This document shows positions 1 through 9,890 of a stretch of 64,000 nucleotides of DNA, one piece after another. The stretch spans positions 1-64,000 of the forward strand of contig DXIM01000062.1 in the NCBI GenBank assembly GCA_019112895.1. Direction: 5' to 3'. Source of the DNA: Candidatus Stackebrandtia faecavium. GTDB lineage: Bacteria; Actinomycetota; Actinomycetes; Mycobacteriales; Micromonosporaceae. Numbering within the stretch: position 1 is the stretch's first letter; every line of letters begins with the position of its first letter. The notes below the pieces were generated by a model, which was not told where the DNA came from, made no database searches, and was given only the letters and a program-made list of their open reading frames with translations. Both the position numbers and the translations under genes were made by a program.

Positions 1-146
1 GGAAACTTCTTGGTGATTGCCACAATCGTGACTTCATCCGGACTGCGCCCGGAATTCATACACGCTGTAGCAATCTCCTCACGCGCTTGCGAAACATTCG
101 CGGCGATTTCCGCACTGCGGCTGTCATTCAACTCAGGTTCGGTCAT
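1..146 (-). CDS. yggS: YggS/YlmE-family PLP homeostasis protein (N-terminal fragment)
   Basis: Partial gene whose 3' part lies beyond the window start. The first 48 residues are visible, beginning [18 protein letters not shown] and ending near [11 protein letters not shown]. That stretch matches the N-terminus of the YggS/ProSC family: a leading helix, then '[15 protein letters not shown]', whose terminal lysine region forms the PLP site in this fold. The family binds pyridoxal phosphate and buffers its supply. The start codon overlaps the ftsZ stop as ATGA, so it is translationally coupled. Many actinobacteria carry the laccase-domain gene ylmD/pgeF between ftsZ and yggS; here it is absent. 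Confidence 0.85.
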   Translation of the reverse strand, partial: MTEPELNDSRSAEIAANVSQAREEIATACMNSGRSPDEVTIVAITKKF

Positions 147-1297
147 GAACCATTCTTCAAGAAGTCCGGGACGTCGACGTCATCGAACAAGACCTTCCGC
201 GGCGGAGGCGGAGAGGCCGGCTTCTGCGACGATGCCCCGCCGGTGCTCGCACCTGGGGCGTCAGACTCCGGCTGAGACGGTGCCGGTTGTTCTGCCGGAG
301 TCTGGGCCGGCTTCGCCAGGCGCAACGTCTCCGAGCCCGAGTAGGCCGTGTCCTCGGTGTCGAACCCTGCCGCGATGACAGTGACCCTCGCCTCGTCGCC
401 GAGCGCGTCGTCGATGACGGCACCGAAAATGATGTTCGCCTCGGCATGCGCGCAGTCGCTCACGAGTTCGGCTGCATCGTTGATCTCGAAGAGCCCCAGG
501 TCCGAGCCGCCCGCGATCGACAGCAGCACGCCGCGCGCGCCCTCCATGCTCTGTTCGAGCAACGGAGACGCGATTGCCGCTTTAGCCGCTTCCACCGCAC
601 GATCGTCTCCACGTGCGCTGCCGATACCCATCAACGCGGAGCCGGCGCCGCTCATGACGCTCTTGACGTCAGCAAAGTCCAGGTTGATGAGCCCTGGCGT
701 CGTGATCAGGTCTGTGATTCCCTGCACACCGGACAACAGAACCTGGTCCGCCAGACGGAATGCATCCATCATCGTGATGCCACGATCACCGGTCTGCAGT
801 AGACGGTCATTGGGGATAACGATCAGTGTGTCGCACTCGTTGCGCAGGTCCTCTATACCGTCGACGGCCTGCGTCTGGCGCCTTTTACCTTCAAACGTGA
901 AGGGCCTGGTGACAACACCGATCGTCAAGGCGCCCAGCTTGCGCGCGATGTTGGCGATGACAGGAGCCCCACCGGTTCCGGTTCCGCCGCCTTCGCCGCA
1001 AGTGACGAAGACCATGTCTGCACCCTTGAGGACCTCCTCGATCTCGTCGCGGTGGTCCTCCGCTGCTTTAGCACCCACTTCGGGATTAGCTCCCGCGCCA
1101 AGCCCGCGCGTCAGCTCTCGCCCAACGTCCAGTTTGACGTCGGCATCGCTCATCAACAGGGCTTGCGCATCCGTGTTGATAGCGATGAACTCCACACCTT
1201 TTAGGCCGGCTTCGATCATGCGGTTGACGGCGTTGACACCGCCGCCACCCACGCCAACGACCTTGATGACTGCCAGGTAGTTGTGCGGTGGTGTCAT
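143..1297 (-). CDS. ftsZ: cell division protein FtsZ
   Basis: Tubulin-like GTPase that polymerises into the Z-ring at midcell or sporulation septa. The 384-residue protein has the N-terminal nucleotide-binding glycines ([10 protein letters not shown], about 15-24), the tubulin signature GGGTGTG at 103-109, and the T7/synergy region around [16 protein letters not shown] Pro/Gln/Ser-rich linker leads to the conserved tail [13 protein letters not shown], the docking peptide for SepF/FtsW-type partners. An AAGGA Shine-Dalgarno sits upstream of the ATG. It is the last division gene of this cluster, separated from ftsQ by 209 bp, which leaves room for its own promoters. Confidence 0.98.
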   Translation of the reverse strand: MTPPHNYLAVIKVVGVGGGGVNAVNRMIEAGLKGVEFIAINTDAQALLMSDADVKLDVGRELTRGLGAGANPEVGAKAAEDHRDEIEEVLKGADMVFVTCGEGGGTGTGGAPVIANIARKLGALTIGVVTRPFTFEGKRRQTQAVDGIEDLRNECDTLIVIPNDRLLQTGDRGITMMDAFRLADQVLLSGVQGITDLITTPGLINLDFADVKSVMSGAGSALMGIGSARGDDRAVEAAKAAIASPLLEQSMEGARGVLLSIAGGSDLGLFEINDAAELVSDCAHAEANIIFGAVIDDALGDEARVTVIAAGFDTEDTAYSGSETLRLAKPAQTPAEQPAPSQPESDAPGASTGGASSQKPASPPPPRKVLFDDVDVPDFLKNGS

Positions 1298-1506
1298 TCT
1301 CCCCAGTCCTTCCTATCCGCTGATCCGGTGACTAAAGGTATCCGAAGCGCGCTAGCAGCTACTCAAGCCTGCGCGTCCGAATTGTCCTTCAGCTCATCGT
1401 TTCCGAAACGTATGGCTTGCACCCGGCGCCGCTACGGAGGTACTCCGGCGTGTCGCCAATATTCATTGGTCAATCATCCCGTTCTCGACGGGTACATCCA
1501 TTCAAC
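1298..1506 (-). promoter_or_regulatory. ftsQ-ftsZ intergenic region, probable ftsZ promoter zone
   Basis: This is the only sizeable non-coding gap inside an otherwise tightly packed dcw run, and ftsZ in actinomycetes usually has its own promoters upstream. It holds a small inverted repeat CCAAT-ATTC-ATTGG at 1456-1469 and a TTGACC-like hexamer on the minus strand nearby. No convincing -10/-35 pair could be assigned by eye, so promoter activity is inferred from context. Confidence 0.35.
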
Positions 1507-2205
1507 CTAACTTACTGTAGGAACATCCGGTGCGCTGACATCAAAATGTTCCCCTGACCGTGCAAGCAAGGCAGTGACTACTTCGGCCTTACGGTCCGAT
1601 TCGGTGCCATCACCCCAAAACACGGTCCGGGAGTCCTTAAGGGCCAAAGTTATGCGGGTGGCCGCTTCGGCTTCGACCCACTCCAATTGTTGCCGCAGTT
1701 CAGGCGTCAGTGCGGAAAGGACCGTCAAGACGGTGGTAGTGGCAGGATCCTTCGGCCCCGGGGCTTCCAATTTTGCCCGGACCACGTTCGCTGGCACTTT
1801 CGACACTGTGCGAAAAGCTACACCCGATTTATCGACCAATACAAACTTGTCGTCCTTGGGCACCGCCAACTTCGGCGTCCGTTCCGTGATCTCGATGACA
1901 ACGGTATGGGGCCAGTTCCTGCTGACCGATACCTCGGACACGGTGCGTACCTCGGCGACGCGCGTAGCGACCTCATTGGCGTCGACAGCGACCAAGGATG
2001 ACCCGGTTTCGACTGCCGCCGCCTTCTTGACGGTATCCACCTTTGTGAACGTCGCCCCGCGCACATCGATCGAAGTGACGGCGAAGGCTCCGCTACCGTA
2101 AGCGAGCCACACGAGCAAGGAAGCCAGCAGTACGACGCAAGTCGCCGCTATCCACAAACGGCGTGCACGCCATATTGCGCCGTTAAGGCGAAACTTCCGG
2201 GCCAT
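1507..2205 (-). CDS. ftsQ: cell division protein FtsQ (POTRA domain)
   Basis: Single-pass division protein that links cytoplasmic and periplasmic parts of the divisome with FtsL/FtsB. From the chosen start MARKFRLNG it is 232 residues: a short basic cytoplasmic tail, one membrane helix (about 18-40, ending LLVWLAYGSGAF), then the POTRA domain beginning VTSIDVRGATFTKVDTVKKAA and the FtsQ beta domain with ISRNWPHTVVIEITER-type spacing (VSRNWPHTVVIEITER). The reading frame is open 45 codons further upstream, but that part overlaps murC. A GAAGGA motif precedes the chosen ATG, 14 bp after the murC stop. Confidence 0.93.
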   Translation of the reverse strand: MARKFRLNGAIWRARRLWIAATCVVLLASLLVWLAYGSGAFAVTSIDVRGATFTKVDTVKKAAAVETGSSLVAVDANEVATRVAEVRTVSEVSVSRNWPHTVVIEITERTPKLAVPKDDKFVLVDKSGVAFRTVSKVPANVVRAKLEAPGPKDPATTTVLTVLSALTPELRQQLEWVEAEAATRITLALKDSRTVFWGDGTESDRKAEVVTALLARSGEHFDVSAPDVPTVS

Positions 2206-2219
2206 CGCATCCTTCGGTC

Positions 2220-3632
2220 CTACGTCTTGAGTGCAGCGAGCAACTGTGCAGGCATCATAGACACTGGCGGGGCCCCCATGGTGACTACGACATCGCCGGG
2301 GCGGGCCAAAGTACGCACAGCCTCGGGGACGTCGTCCCACTCTGGCGAGAACCGTTTGTTCTCCTCAGGGAGGTCCACGACACGACACAGTGCCTCGCCT
2401 GCGTCGCCGACCGGCAAATCCTCGCCGGGGGCAAAGATCTCCATGACCACGGCCATGTCGGCGATGGCCAGTGCCGCAGCGATCTCTTCCCGTTGCCCCA
2501 ACGTGCGGTAAACGCGGTACGGCTGGAAAACGACCAGCAACCGCCCGTTGCCTGCCACCGTCTTCAACGTCTCCAACGCCGCCGTCATTGCGGTCGGATG
2601 ATAGGCGTACTCGTCGTAGACCTTGATGTCGTTGACCGTGCCGACATGCTCGAAGCGCCGCTTCACACCGGAAAATGCTGCCAGCCCGTCACGTAGCTGC
2701 GTCGCGGACATCCCCAGCTCGAGTGCGGTCACGATGGCTGCCGCCGAATTGAGTCCAAGATGGGCTCCGGGCACCGGCATTGTGAACTGACCGAGCTGTT
2801 CGCCGCGGAACTCAGCCGTGAACGAGACACCGTCACGATCGGAAGCCAGGCCCTGCACCCTAAAGTCTGCTTGAGGCGACACACCGTAGCTGATCACGCG
2901 CTTGCCGCGCTGCTGCATGTCCCGCCCAATCTTGGCGACCCTGGGGTCATCGGCGCAGATAACGCTGAAACCGTCGTCGGACACCCCGTCGAGAAAGGTG
3001 GTGAAGCCCTCCTCAAGTTCGGCCATGGAACCGTAATTGTTGAGGTGGTCGGCATCGATATTTGTAAGAATCGCGATCTCGGGCCGGTAGCGGAAGAAGG
3101 ATCGGTCACTCTCGTCGGCCTCGATAACGATGAACTCACCGTCACCGTGTCCACCGCTGTACCCGGTTGCGCTCGAGGCACCACCGTTCACGTATGACGG
3201 CTCGAGACCGCCGTACGCCAACAGTTCAGTCAGCACAGCAGTGGTCGTCGTCTTGCCATGGGTGCCCGTGACAGCTATGGATCGCTTGTCCGTCATGGCC
3301 GCAGCCAAAGCCTCCGACCGGTGGTAGATGCGCAATCCTCTGCGTCGCGCTTCGACCAGCTCCACGTGGTCGTCGGGGTGGACCGTGGACCTGACCACTG
3401 TGTCGATGCCATCGAGATTCGAGGCCTTGTGCTCGCGGTGGACGACGACGCCGAGGCTTTCCAAGTCCGCCAAGGAGGGCCAATCGTGCAGTTCGCTGCC
3501 CGTCACTTGAATACCGCGAGTGGCATAAAGACGGGCCAGGCCACTCAAGCCCACACCACCGACACCGATGAACAGCACGTGGCCGAGGTCTTCCGCACGG
3601 ATCCCCTCGTCCGTTGGTGATGGCAACGTCAT
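2220..3632 (-). CDS. murC: UDP-N-acetylmuramate--L-alanine ligase
   Basis: Cytoplasmic ATP-dependent ligase adding L-alanine to UDP-MurNAc, the first step of the peptidoglycan stem peptide. The 470-residue protein has the Rossmann N-terminal domain (HVLFIGVGGVGLSGLARL), the Mur ligase ATP loop GTHGKTTTTAVL at about 121-132, and the central-domain ADESDRSFF segment. The C-terminal domain contains DEYAYHPTAM and VVTMGAPP. Length is normal. Its start overlaps the murG stop by 4 bp, and ftsQ follows after 14 bp. Confidence 0.97.
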   Translation of the reverse strand: MTLPSPTDEGIRAEDLGHVLFIGVGGVGLSGLARLYATRGIQVTGSELHDWPSLADLESLGVVVHREHKASNLDGIDTVVRSTVHPDDHVELVEARRRGLRIYHRSEALAAAMTDKRSIAVTGTHGKTTTTAVLTELLAYGGLEPSYVNGGASSATGYSGGHGDGEFIVIEADESDRSFFRYRPEIAILTNIDADHLNNYGSMAELEEGFTTFLDGVSDDGFSVICADDPRVAKIGRDMQQRGKRVISYGVSPQADFRVQGLASDRDGVSFTAEFRGEQLGQFTMPVPGAHLGLNSAAAIVTALELGMSATQLRDGLAAFSGVKRRFEHVGTVNDIKVYDEYAYHPTAMTAALETLKTVAGNGRLLVVFQPYRVYRTLGQREEIAAALAIADMAVVMEIFAPGEDLPVGDAGEALCRVVDLPEENKRFSPEWDDVPEAVRTLARPGDVVVTMGAPPVSMMPAQLLAALKT

Positions 3633-4741
3633 TTCGATCCCGCCGCTTCCATGGTGAGCCGGCGCAGTGCCTCGTCGCCGTCACGACGTCCGAACCCGGC
3701 GGCCGATTCACTCATTGCGGATAGTCGTGCTTTATCCAGCATCAGACCGACCAATTCCCGTTCGATCCATTGTGGTGAAATAACGGCGTCTTCGCAGAAG
3801 AGTCCGCCTCCTGCAGCAACTACCGGTCCAGCATTTTTGTACTGCTCACGATTACCCCAAGGCAAGGGGACATAGACAGCCGGGAGGCCAACCGCAGCAA
3901 CCTCGGCGCAGGTCATGGCGCCACCCCGACACAACACTAGATCAGCCGCCGCATAGCCCAGCTCCATCTCGCGCAAGAACGGCATGGTCACGTACGGCGC
4001 GTTCAGGTTCTCCGGGATCTCGACCGGCTCGTCCCGGCGCGCACCAATAATATGCAGGACCTGAACCCCGGCATCCGTCAAAGCGCGCGCGGCACCGGCG
4101 GTCGCCTGGTTGATCGAGTTCGCACCTTGCGACGCACCGAAGACGAACAGAGTCGGCCGATCCGGGTCCAAACCAAGCTGTTCGCGTGCGGCCTTTTTGG
4201 ACGCCTCCCGATCCAGCTGCGAGATCGCGGTGCGCAGCGGCACCCCTGTCACCGTGGCGTCGGCCAGAGCCGGAACTTGCGACGGCAAATGAGGGAATCC
4301 GACCGCCAGGTGGTGGTCGAAACGCATGCCGAGGCGATTGGCAACGCCTGGCGGGTCATTGAATTCGAAGATCACCATCGGAGTCTTGCGGCGCCAAGCG
4401 GCCAGATAGGCCGGCACCGACACGTAACCGCCGAATCCGACGACCACATCGGCCTCGACCTCGTCCATGATGGCGCGGGTCACCTTCGTGGCGCGCATCA
4501 TTCTCGGGCCGGTCTTGACAAGGTCGATGTTGACCTTGCGCGGCAGCTGGTGCGCGGGCACCATCCGAAGGTCGTATCCCGCCGAAGGAATGAGCTCGTT
4601 CTCCAGGCCCTTGCTGGTACCAAGGCAGGTAATCGCAATGTCCGGATCATGACGGCGCAAACAGTCGGCAAACGCCAACAGCGGGTACACGTGCCCGCCC
4701 GTGCCTCCGCCGGCCAGGACTACCGATCGCATGTGACTCAA
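3629..4741 (-). CDS. murG: UDP-GlcNAc:lipid I N-acetylglucosaminyltransferase MurG
   Basis: Membrane-associated GT28 glycosyltransferase converting lipid I to lipid II. The N-terminal glycine-rich acceptor loop (LAGGGTGGHVYP) and the C-terminal donor-site segment VLCRGGAMTCAEVAAVGLPAVYVPLP are both present in about 370 residues. Two starts are possible: a TTG at 4741 with an AAGGAG motif 9 nt upstream, or an ATG at 4732 with the same motif 18 nt upstream. The TTG has the better spacing. The gene is coupled to ftsW (3-bp gap) and murC (4-bp overlap). Confidence 0.97.
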   Translation of the reverse strand: MSHMRSVVLAGGGTGGHVYPLLAFADCLRRHDPDIAITCLGTSKGLENELIPSAGYDLRMVPAHQLPRKVNIDLVKTGPRMMRATKVTRAIMDEVEADVVVGFGGYVSVPAYLAAWRRKTPMVIFEFNDPPGVANRLGMRFDHHLAVGFPHLPSQVPALADATVTGVPLRTAISQLDREASKKAAREQLGLDPDRPTLFVFGASQGANSINQATAGAARALTDAGVQVLHIIGARRDEPVEIPENLNAPYVTMPFLREMELGYAAADLVLCRGGAMTCAEVAAVGLPAVYVPLPWGNREQYKNAGPVVAAGGGLFCEDAVISPQWIERELVGLMLDKARLSAMSESAAGFGRRDGDEALRRLTMEAAGSK

Positions 4742-4744
4742 AAC

Positions 4745-6028
4745 TCAGTTCTCCTTGTTGCTGTGGGTTTTGTTGGCTCGAGGTAGAGGAGGAAGCGGAG
4801 CCCACAATAGGCGCATGAGGCGACCGGGGTTGCGCGCGTGCAAAGCGCGCGCAGCCGCAGGTTCCGCCCGCGCGAGGGACGCCAGCATTCCGATGGCCGC
4901 CAACACAACCACCAATGCAGTGCCACCGTCGGAAATCAACGGTAGCGGTAGGCCGGTGATAGGCAGCAGGCCCACCACTCCTCCTATGTTGATAATCGCC
5001 TGCGACGCGATCCATACGACCAACCCGACCGCGACTAGACGTCGAAAACGGTCGCCGACACGGATCGCGATTCGCAGTCCGGCGTACGTCAACACCATGA
5101 ACAACACGAGTACGACGACACAGCCGACCACACCGAGTTCTTCAGCGATCAGGGCGAAAATGAAGTCGTTATGACCATTCGGCAACCACTCCCACTTCTG
5201 TCTGCTCTCCCCCAGCCCCACGCCGAACCAACCGCCGTCGGCGATGGCGAAATACCCCTGGATTGCCTGGTAACCCCAGTCATCGGCGTGCGCTTCGGGG
5301 CTACTGAACGACACGACTCGTTCCATTCGATAACTAGCCACCATGGTCAGGATGATCGCGCCGGCCGCGGCCATGGCGAGCATGCCCCCGAATACCCGAA
5401 AACGGACGCCGCTGGCCCATAGCAAACCGAAGAACATCGCAACAAGACACAGCATTGTGCCCAGGTCCTGGTAGCCCACCAGAAAACAGATGATCGCAGT
5501 CACCGGGAAGAGCGGCACGACAAGGTCACGCCACACAGCGACCCTGCGACCCAGCCTCGCCAACAACCGTGCTGTCCAAAGCAGGAAACCCAGCTTGACG
5601 AGCTCCGCAGGCTGAAACTGAAACGGACCAATGGTAATCCACTGGTAATCAGTGCTGATACCAGCAAAACTGGTGGACGGAACTATCAGCAGCAAGACCA
5701 TGAACATGCTGGAAAGCACCAGTGCCGGTTTAGCCAAGCGGTGATAAGTCTCGATTGAAGTGCGCTGCGCCAACCAGAACACGATCAGACCGACGCCAGC
5801 CCACGCCACCTGGCGCAGGATCGCCGAGAAAGCGTTGCCTTCCTCGGCATACGCCTTCACCATGGTCGCTGAGAACACCATGATCAACCCGATGAGGAGC
5901 AGCAGTCCCGCCGACGCGAGCAGCAGGTAGTACGACGTCAAGGGACGGTCGAGCAACCCCTTCAGCGAGAAGATTCCTCGCAGGTCGGCCCAAAAAGGTT
6001 GTCGCTTTGTGCTCGGCGAAATCATCAC
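4745..6028 (-). CDS. ftsW: SEDS-family lipid II polymerase FtsW
   Basis: Polytopic SEDS glycosyltransferase that polymerises lipid II at the septum with a cognate class B PBP. About ten hydrophobic segments are visible, starting with SYYLLLASAGLLLLIGLIM. The conserved SEDS extracellular loop motif GESRQKWEWLPNGHNDFIFA and the late PLPLISDGGTAL motif are present. The first codon overlaps the murD stop; GTG at 6028 and ATG at 6025 are both possible. The partner FtsI is not encoded in this window. Confidence 0.95.
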   Translation of the reverse strand: MMISPSTKRQPFWADLRGIFSLKGLLDRPLTSYYLLLASAGLLLLIGLIMVFSATMVKAYAEEGNAFSAILRQVAWAGVGLIVFWLAQRTSIETYHRLAKPALVLSSMFMVLLLIVPSTSFAGISTDYQWITIGPFQFQPAELVKLGFLLWTARLLARLGRRVAVWRDLVVPLFPVTAIICFLVGYQDLGTMLCLVAMFFGLLWASGVRFRVFGGMLAMAAAGAIILTMVASYRMERVVSFSSPEAHADDWGYQAIQGYFAIADGGWFGVGLGESRQKWEWLPNGHNDFIFALIAEELGVVGCVVVLVLFMVLTYAGLRIAIRVGDRFRRLVAVGLVVWIASQAIINIGGVVGLLPITGLPLPLISDGGTALVVVLAAIGMLASLARAEPAAARALHARNPGRLMRLLWAPLPPLPRANKTHSNKEN

Positions 6029-7386
6029 CGCACCACTGTGGCGGATTCTTGCGTCTCGCGTACGGCTTGCGCGAACAGTCGCCCTCTTTGGGGATATCCG
6101 GAGAACATGTCGTACGAGGCAGCGGCGGGCGACAGCAGGACAACATCACCCGGCTTGGCGAGCTCTTTCGCCGAAGCGACGACCTCAGTCATCGCCTCTG
6201 GAGACGTGGTGGCGACCTGCACAACCGGGATCCCCGGTGCGTGGCGTTCGAGCGCGGCGGCGATCTCGGCGCGATCGGTCCCCAACAGGACAGCGGCGCT
6301 CAGCCGGTGTGCCGAATCAGCAACCAGGGAGTCGATGTCGACTCCCTTCAACTGCCCACCGGCAATCCAGACTATTCGGTCATAGCTGGAAATAGCCGCG
6401 GCGGTCGCATGTGGATTGGTTCCCTTGCTGTCGTCGATGTACCTGACCCCGTCCACGACGGCGACTTCGACGTTGCGGTGCGGCTGCGGCGTGTATCCAC
6501 GCAGGCCGTTGCCGATGGACGCCGCGCTCACCCCGTACAGTCGCGCCACGGCGGCGGCCGCGGCCGCGTTGGCGACATTGTGGCCCCCGTCCGGGTGCAC
6601 ATCCTCGACGCGACACAACTCCACCGGCTCATCCCCGATGTGGTCCACGAGGCAGCCATCAGCGACCCCGACCTGCCCCAGAACCGGTTCACCGAGCGTG
6701 AAGGCAACATGCCGCCCGGGCATTTGCGGCAGGAACGCCGACACCTGTGGGTCGTCAGCGTTGCCGACGCACACCCCGCCGCGCCACACCGCGCGTTTGG
6801 CTTGGGCGTAGGCGTCGTATCCGCCGTGCCAGCTGAGATGGTCGTCGGCGAGGTTCAGCATGGCACCAATCTCCGGAGCCATACGGGACGACCAGTGCAA
6901 TTGTTGGCTGGATAGCTCGATCGCAAGCACATCGTAATCGGCGTCTACGGCATCGACGAGGGGCAGGCCGATGTTGCCCAAGGCGGCGGTGGTGTTGCCG
7001 TCGGCTTCGAGCATCGCCGCGAGCATCGTCACCGTCGTGGTTTTCCCATTGGTCCCGGTGACCGCCAGCCACGGTGCGGGATTGTCCCCGCGCAACCGCC
7101 ACGCGAGCTCGGGTTCGCTATATACCTCGTGGCCCGCCCGGATCGCGTCCAAGACCAGTGGATGGTGCGGTGGAAACCCGGGTGACACGACGACATCATC
7201 GACGCCATTCAAGACCTCACGGTCCAGAGTTTCGCCATACGCGACGCTGCTAACAACAGGTTCTAGCGCGTCGAGAGCGTCGTCTTTTTGTCGATTATAG
7301 ACAATCACCTCGTGTCCTCGCTGCGTCAATGCGCGCGCGCAAGCCGCGCCCGCGATACCGACACCGGCCACTAGGTAACGACCCAT
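6025..7386 (-). CDS. murD: UDP-N-acetylmuramoyl-L-alanine--D-glutamate ligase
   Basis: Cytoplasmic Mur ligase adding D-glutamate. In 453 residues it shows a dinucleotide-like N-terminus (YLVAGVGIAGAACARAL), the ATP loop VTGTNGKTTTVTM near 112-124, the central NLADDHLSWHGG motif, and the C-terminal DDSKGTNPHATAAAI and VLLSPAAASYDMF segments characteristic of MurD. It lies between mraY (3-bp gap) and ftsW (4-bp overlap), so it belongs to one coupled operon. Confidence 0.97.
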   Translation of the reverse strand: MGRYLVAGVGIAGAACARALTQRGHEVIVYNRQKDDALDALEPVVSSVAYGETLDREVLNGVDDVVVSPGFPPHHPLVLDAIRAGHEVYSEPELAWRLRGDNPAPWLAVTGTNGKTTTVTMLAAMLEADGNTTAALGNIGLPLVDAVDADYDVLAIELSSQQLHWSSRMAPEIGAMLNLADDHLSWHGGYDAYAQAKRAVWRGGVCVGNADDPQVSAFLPQMPGRHVAFTLGEPVLGQVGVADGCLVDHIGDEPVELCRVEDVHPDGGHNVANAAAAAAVARLYGVSAASIGNGLRGYTPQPHRNVEVAVVDGVRYIDDSKGTNPHATAAAISSYDRIVWIAGGQLKGVDIDSLVADSAHRLSAAVLLGTDRAEIAAALERHAPGIPVVQVATTSPEAMTEVVASAKELAKPGDVVLLSPAAASYDMFSGYPQRGRLFAQAVRETQESATVVR

Positions 7387-7389
7387 TGG

Positions 7390-8490
7390 TCAGCCCACCA
7401 CCTTCAAAAAGTCGGCGTAGAACACGCCCATGCCTATGGCCACGCCAATCCCCGCAATGATCCAGAAACGGACGACGATGTTCACTTCGCTCCAGCCGAC
7501 CAGTTCGAAATGATGCTGCAACGGCGCCATCCGGAAAACCCGTTTGCCGGTGGCCTTGAATGAAGTGATCTGGATGATCACCGAGAAAGTGATGATAACG
7601 AACAGCGAGCCCAGGATCGGCAAAAGCAATACCGTCTTGGTCGCCAATGCCAAACCGCCGATGAGACCGCCCAAGGCCAACGCTCCCGTGTCTCCCATGA
7701 AGATCTGGGCGGGCGAGGTGTTCCACCACAAGAATCCGAAACAAGCGCCCGCGGCCGCGCCAGCGATGAGCGCTATCTCGAGGGGGTCGCGCACCTGATA
7801 GCAGTAGTCGGTCGGCGCCTGGCCAAGGCACCAGTGTCGGTACTGCCAAAAACCGATCATGATGTACGCAGACAGCACCATCATCGACGCGCCCGTGGCC
7901 AGCCCGTCGAGGCCGTCGGTCAGGTTGACGCCGTTCGACGTCGCGATGACCACGAAAATGAACATGATGACCGCGCCGATCCGCGACAGCTGGATCCAGT
8001 CGATGTCGCGCACAAACGACAGGTGGTCACTGGCAACGGTGATCCCGATCGAACCTTCGTAATACAACGCGAGCCAGCCGAACACTGCCGCTGCCACGAT
8101 CTGACCGATGAGCTTGCCGCGCTTATTCAAACCGCCGGAATTTTTGCGTCGGACCTTCAAGAAATCGTCAATGAAACCGACAATCCCCATGCATACAAAC
8201 AAGCCGAGAAGCACGACGCCAGTCGTCGTAAAGCCTTGCGGACGGTTGTATTTGAACGGCTCGGGAAGGGCCATCAAGACCGCGTGACCGGCAAGATAAG
8301 CGATCACCGTCGCGACGATGAATACGACGCCGCCCATGGTCGGCGTCCCCTTCTTGCCCATGTGGGTCTGTGGGCCGTCCTGACGAATCGGCTGGCCCGC
8401 CTTGAGCCGCCGGAAGCCCTTGACAGCCAGCGGGGTCAAGAACAACGAAATTGCGAACGCCACGAAAGCGGCGACGATCACCGACCTCAC
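7390..8490 (-). CDS. mraY: phospho-N-acetylmuramoyl-pentapeptide transferase MraY
   Basis: Integral membrane enzyme transferring phospho-MurNAc-pentapeptide to undecaprenyl phosphate, giving lipid I. The 366-residue protein is rich in hydrophobic helices. It carries the catalytic [10 protein letters not shown] motif with [12 protein letters not shown], the [13 protein letters not shown] motif, and the [12 protein letters not shown] motif that helps bind Mg2+ and nucleotide. Translation starts at a GTG overlapping the murF stop as GTGA. Confidence 0.97.
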   Translation of the reverse strand: MRSVIVAAFVAFAISLFLTPLAVKGFRRLKAGQPIRQDGPQTHMGKKGTPTMGGVVFIVATVIAYLAGHAVLMALPEPFKYNRPQGFTTTGVVLLGLFVCMGIVGFIDDFLKVRRKNSGGLNKRGKLIGQIVAAAVFGWLALYYEGSIGITVASDHLSFVRDIDWIQLSRIGAVIMFIFVVIATSNGVNLTDGLDGLATGASMMVLSAYIMIGFWQYRHWCLGQAPTDYCYQVRDPLEIALIAGAAAGACFGFLWWNTSPAQIFMGDTGALALGGLIGGLALATKTVLLLPILGSLFVIITFSVIIQITSFKATGKRVFRMAPLQHHFELVGWSEVNIVVRFWIIAGIGVAIGMGVFYADFLKVVG

Positions 8491-9878
8491 GCGCCGGCCT
8501 CCTTAAATGCCGAGACGCGTCGGCGTAGATGATCAGCCACCTGCCAGGTGCGATACCGCGAACCCTTGACCAGAATCGTGTCGCCCGGTCGGCAAATGGA
8601 GTCGAGCAGCTCTATGGCCGCTTCTTGGGTGTCCACGACATGCGTGGCCACGCCGTTTTCGTTGGCGCCCTCCGCGATCGGGGCGGCGACCTGCTCGACG
8701 ACGATAACGGTATCGACGCCCTGGTCGGCGGCGTGGCGACCGATGTCAAAGTGGGCTTGGTGCTCTGAGGCCTGAATCTCGGCCATGTAGCCAAGCACGG
8801 CGATGGTGCGTCCTTCGCCGGCGATCTGCCGCTGGGCGGACAGGGCAGCCGTCATCGAAGCCGGGTTGGCGTTGTAGCTGTCATCGATGACCGTCAAGCC
8901 GTCCTCGGTACCGAATACGTCCATGCGGCGCACCGATTTGCGGGTTGCGGAACTCAGTGCGGCAGCTATATCGCTGGTGTGCATGCCGATAGCGTGCCCC
9001 ACCGCGGCCGCCGCCAAAGCGTTCGACACGTAGTGGGATCCGTACATACGCATGTTGACCGGCGCCGTTCCCGCGGGCGTTTCCAGGTCAAAGCATGGTT
9101 TGCCGTGATCACTGGTGATCCGACTCGCTTTGATTGCGGCCCCTGCGGTGGTTCCGAAATCGACGACCTTGCCCCGGGTCACCTCGGACATCGCACAGAC
9201 TCGCGGGTCGTCGGCGTTCAAGATGGCCGTGCCGGTCGGTCGCAATGCCGCCGGCAGCTCGCTCTTGGCTTTGGCCGTGGCTTCGATCGAACCGAACCCG
9301 TCGAGATGAGCCATCCCCACGTTCAACACGACCGCGATGTCCACCGGCGCCACTTCACACAGGTGAGTGAGGTCCCCCGCTCCCCGAGCGCCCATCTCGA
9401 GTACGAGGTAGCGAGTGGATTCATCCGCCTGACACACCGTGTACGGATGGCCGAGCTCATTATTGAAATTGCCGGCCGTGGCCACGGTCTCGCCCATCGC
9501 GCTGCATACGTGGGCGACGATGTCTTTGGTGGAGGTTTTCCCGGAAGAACCGGTCAGGCCGATCACCGTCAGTTGATCGAGACGGTCGACGACTGCCCGC
9601 GCCAACTTCCCCAACGCGGCCAAGACATCGGTCACCATGACCGCAGCCACGTCCACTTCCGACGTAGCCAGCAAAGCGGTGGCACCCGCCGATATAGCTT
9701 GAGACGCGAAGTCGTGGCCGTCAACCCGCTCACCGTCTATCGCTACAAACAGTCCACCCGGACCGATCTTGCGGGAGTCATGCTCGACCGCTCCGGTCAC
9801 GCGGGCCTGGGGGTTCGCATGTGTGTTGAGACGACCGTCAACCGCGGTAGCGATTTCGGCCAATGTCATCGAAATCAA
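8487..9878 (-). CDS. murF: UDP-MurNAc-tripeptide--D-alanyl-D-alanine ligase
   Basis: Adds D-Ala-D-Ala to the UDP-MurNAc tripeptide. The 463-residue protein has the MurF N-terminal domain ([14 protein letters not shown], then [24 protein letters not shown]), the ATP loop [13 protein letters not shown] at about 109-121, and the central and C-terminal motifs [11 protein letters not shown] and [11 protein letters not shown]. The best-spaced Shine-Dalgarno (AAGGAG, 8 nt) points to a TTG start at 9878; an in-frame ATG lies 9 nt further in. It follows murE by 12 bp. Confidence 0.96.
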   Translation of the reverse strand: MISMTLAEIATAVDGRLNTHANPQARVTGAVEHDSRKIGPGGLFVAIDGERVDGHDFASQAISAGATALLATSEVDVAAVMVTDVLAALGKLARAVVDRLDQLTVIGLTGSSGKTSTKDIVAHVCSAMGETVATAGNFNNELGHPYTVCQADESTRYLVLEMGARGAGDLTHLCEVAPVDIAVVLNVGMAHLDGFGSIEATAKAKSELPAALRPTGTAILNADDPRVCAMSEVTRGKVVDFGTTAGAAIKASRITSDHGKPCFDLETPAGTAPVNMRMYGSHYVSNALAAAAVGHAIGMHTSDIAAALSSATRKSVRRMDVFGTEDGLTVIDDSYNANPASMTAALSAQRQIAGEGRTIAVLGYMAEIQASEHQAHFDIGRHAADQGVDTVIVVEQVAAPIAEGANENGVATHVVDTQEAAIELLDSICRPGDTILVKGSRYRTWQVADHLRRRVSAFKEAGA

Positions 9879-9890
9879 GGATGGGTCTCC

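Noticed and set aside
348..1280. 310-codon plus-strand open frame over ftsZ
   Set aside because: It is antisense to a certain ftsZ gene, and its Ser/Ala/Pro-rich sequence is what GC-rich opposite strands produce.
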